NCBI GenBank assembly: GCA_028716945.1
Contig: JAQUOT010000001.1
Span: forward strand, 1 to 64,000
Source: Candidatus Nanoarchaeia archaeon
Lineage (GTDB): Archaea > Nanobdellota > Nanobdellia > SCGC-AAA011-G17 > JAFCDX01
DNA length: 64,000 nt
Direction: 5' to 3'
This document shows, one piece after another, positions 62,443-64,000 of this stretch. The number at the start of each line of letters is the position of its first letter. Within the stretch, counting starts at the first letter, position 1. A model generated the notes under the pieces. It did no database searches and was not told where the DNA came from. It saw only the letters and a list, made by a program, of their open reading frames with translations. The position numbers were made by a program, and so were the translations under genes.

Positions 62443-63117
62443 ATGATAATTTCACAGATTATTAATTTTGTATTACATATGGATGATAGTTTAATTGTAT
62501 GGACATTTAAATATGGAACATTCATTTATGGTTTATTATTTTTGATAATATTAGGAACAGGATTTGTATTTACTCCATTTTTACCAGGAGATTCTTTAAT
62601 ATTTGCCGCAGGAACATTAGCAGCACAAGGAGTTTTGAATCCTTTTTATTTAGTTATTGTATTAACTTTAGCCGCAGTTCTTGGAGATATAATAAATTAT
62701 TATCTTGGAAAACATGTAGGAAATTTATTAATAAGAAAAAAGTATGTTAAACAAGAACATATTGATAAAACTCATCATTTTTATGAAAAATATGGTGGAA
62801 AAACAATTATAATTGCTAGATTTGTTCCAATTGTAAGAACTTTTGCTCCTTTTGTTGCAGGTATAGCAAAAATGAAATATTCTAGATTTAGTTTTTATAA
62901 TATAACTGGAGCTGCAATGTGGGCAACTGGTTTTGTTTCTTTAGGTTATTTCTTTGGTAATTTGCCTTTTGTAAGAGAAAATTATAGTGTAGTAATTGTT
63001 GGAATAATTTTTGTTTCTTTACTTCCTGTAATAATAGAGGGACTAAGACACCATATTAAAAAAAGAAATAAACCAGAAAATATAGCTGAACTATCTAAAC
63101 TAGTTAATAAAAATTAA
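62443..63117 (+). CDS. DedA-family membrane protein
   Basis: 224 residues. FTPFLPGDSLIFAAG, GDIINYYLGKHVG and ARFVPIVRTFAPFVAGIAKM match the DedA/VTT signatures, with about five helices plus re-entrant loops. Homologues move polyprenyl phosphates or phospholipids. The TATA is at about 62409-62422; the start is leaderless. Its stop overlaps the convergent gene's stop. Confidence 0.93.
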   Translation: MIISQIINFVLHMDDSLIVWTFKYGTFIYGLLFLIILGTGFVFTPFLPGDSLIFAAGTLAAQGVLNPFYLVIVLTLAAVLGDIINYYLGKHVGNLLIRKKYVKQEHIDKTHHFYEKYGGKTIIIARFVPIVRTFAPFVAGIAKMKYSRFSFYNITGAAMWATGFVSLGYFFGNLPFVRENYSVVIVGIIFVSLLPVIIEGLRHHIKKRNKPENIAELSKLVNKN

Positions 63118-64000
63118 AGCCACCCAAAAATAACACTAGCTAACATTACAATACCTAAAAGTAAAATAATTGAACCCGTAATTAAATGTAAAGTTCTTAA
63201 TTTTCTTGTTCTCCATTCTTCTGCTTTTTCTGTTGTAGTAATTCCAAAATAAACTGCAAGAGTAATGATTAACATAGGTAAAACAAATATTAAATTATAT
63301 AACAATAATAAAGGAACCGCATTTGCTCTTGTTGCTGCTTTAGCTAATAAACCTAATATAACAATGTAAGGACCAGAAGTACAAGGTAATAAAAATAAAC
63401 TTACTAAAATCCCTATACCGAAAGCACCAGGAACAGAAGCTACACTTTTAACAAGAGATTTCATTCTTGGTCTCCAAGACAAAGGAACTTCCATAATAAA
63501 CCATTTACCATACCACAAATAATCTTTCAAATTAAATAATCCAACTAAAATTGCTAAAATAGAAACTACAATGTAAATTATATGAATAATTCCTGAATAT
63601 TGTATTGCTGAATATAAACCAAAACCCATTAATAAATAAGAAATGAATATAGCTGCACTAAAAGCAAGACCTGCAAACAAAGCTTTTTTCTTGTTTCCTG
63701 CAACTAAAATGGTTGTTAATAAAATTATTAATACTGCAAATTCACATGGATTAATTGAATCAACTGCCGCAGCAGAAATTACAGCAGGGATTGTTAATTT
63801 ATCCCATATTCCTGTTTGTTGCTCTTGTTTTATTTCACATTTTTCTAGAGAACATTTTTGTATTTGTTCTATTATTCCATCTTTAACTTCTTGAGATTCT
63901 CCTACAAAGAATTTATCTCCAATGAAAATTGTTGGAACACCCTCAACTTTAGTTCCATACGCTGTTGCTAATTGTTGTAAATATTCTCTATCTTTTTCAT
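63114..64000 (-). CDS. Thioredoxin-like domain fused to CcdA/DsbD membrane domain (partial, N-terminus beyond window)
   Basis: The frame stays open from 63114 to the right edge. The N-terminal visible part is thioredoxin/glutaredoxin-like (VEGVPTIFIGDKFFVGES); its CxxC lies beyond the window. Six membrane helices follow with the two CcdA cysteines, INPCEF and LLPCTSGPY, that pass electrons across the membrane. It probably reduces or oxidises extracytoplasmic disulfides. Confidence 0.88.
   Translation of the reverse strand, partial: EKDREYLQQLATAYGTKVEGVPTIFIGDKFFVGESQEVKDGIIEQIQKCSLEKCEIKQEQQTGIWDKLTIPAVISAAAVDSINPCEFAVLIILLTTILVAGNKKKALFAGLAFSAAIFISYLLMGFGLYSAIQYSGIIHIIYIVVSILAILVGLFNLKDYLWYGKWFIMEVPLSWRPRMKSLVKSVASVPGAFGIGILVSLFLLPCTSGPYIVILGLLAKAATRANAVPLLLLYNLIFVLPMLIITLAVYFGITTTEKAEEWRTRKLRTLHLITGSIILLLGIVMLASVIFGWL

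Overview
The window looks like part of the chromosome of a small-genome archaeon, most likely a DPANN lineage of the Pacearchaeota/Woesearchaeota type. The signs are a very AT-rich sequence, dense genes on both strands, archaeal information-processing genes (class I CCA-adding enzyme, aCPSF1 ribonuclease, proteasome beta subunit, standalone Kae1, GatB, archaeal TrpRS), tRNA genes with introns, and mostly leaderless genes about 25 nt downstream of a BRE/TATA element of the form GAAA-nn-TTTATA. No 16S gene is present, so the lineage is an inference.

Layout. 1-9.3 kb is a surface operon on the minus strand: a membrane-anchored protein with a beta-barrel-like C-terminus, followed by a giant tandem-repeat adhesin that runs off the left edge. 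9.4-18.6 kb holds tRNA-Ser, aCPSF1, the proteasome beta subunit, small envelope proteins, the CCA-adding enzyme, a HExxH peptidase, a presenilin-like protease, a LAGLIDADG nuclease abutting initiator tRNA-Met, RNase HII, and a gene whose last 96 bases look like the variable region of a diversity-generating retroelement (DGR). 18.7-23.1 kb is smc with an intein in its P-loop. 23.1-34.7 kb is mainly secreted or membrane-anchored Ig-like/PKD/S-layer-like proteins plus threonine synthase. 34.7-38.3 kb has tRNA-Trp with three apparent introns, overlapped by a PD-(D/E)XK nuclease gene, then small membrane proteins and a PIN-domain pair. 38.4-47.8 kb has an OapABC/ArvABC-like GTPase operon, a TrmB-type regulator, a Fic cassette flanked by a duplicated trpS 3' end, trpS, a parvulin, an ABC-2 exporter and a YchF-like GTPase. 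47.9-64 kb has tRNA-Ile(UAU), small regulators, PolX, Kae1, GatB, two transporters, DedA and a partial thioredoxin-CcdA fusion.

How it fits together. Much of the coding capacity serves the cell surface. Several envelope genes, and the TrmB-type regulator gene, share a partly palindromic motif (consensus roughly RTWACYACTAnnnAGTAAC) beside or downstream of the TATA box, suggesting one regulon. Several long surface-protein genes also use an unusual GGGGGTTA ribosome-binding sequence. Two nuclease ORFs end inside the 5' end of intron-bearing tRNA genes. The mobile or hypervariable items are the intein, the two tRNA-linked nucleases, the Fic cassette and the candidate DGR target.

No intergenic stretch above about 300 bases is left unexplained; the largest gaps (36778-37035, 41570-41818, 48850-49150) hold small ORFs, a gene remnant or promoters. 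I saw no rRNA, CRISPR array, reverse transcriptase or integrase.
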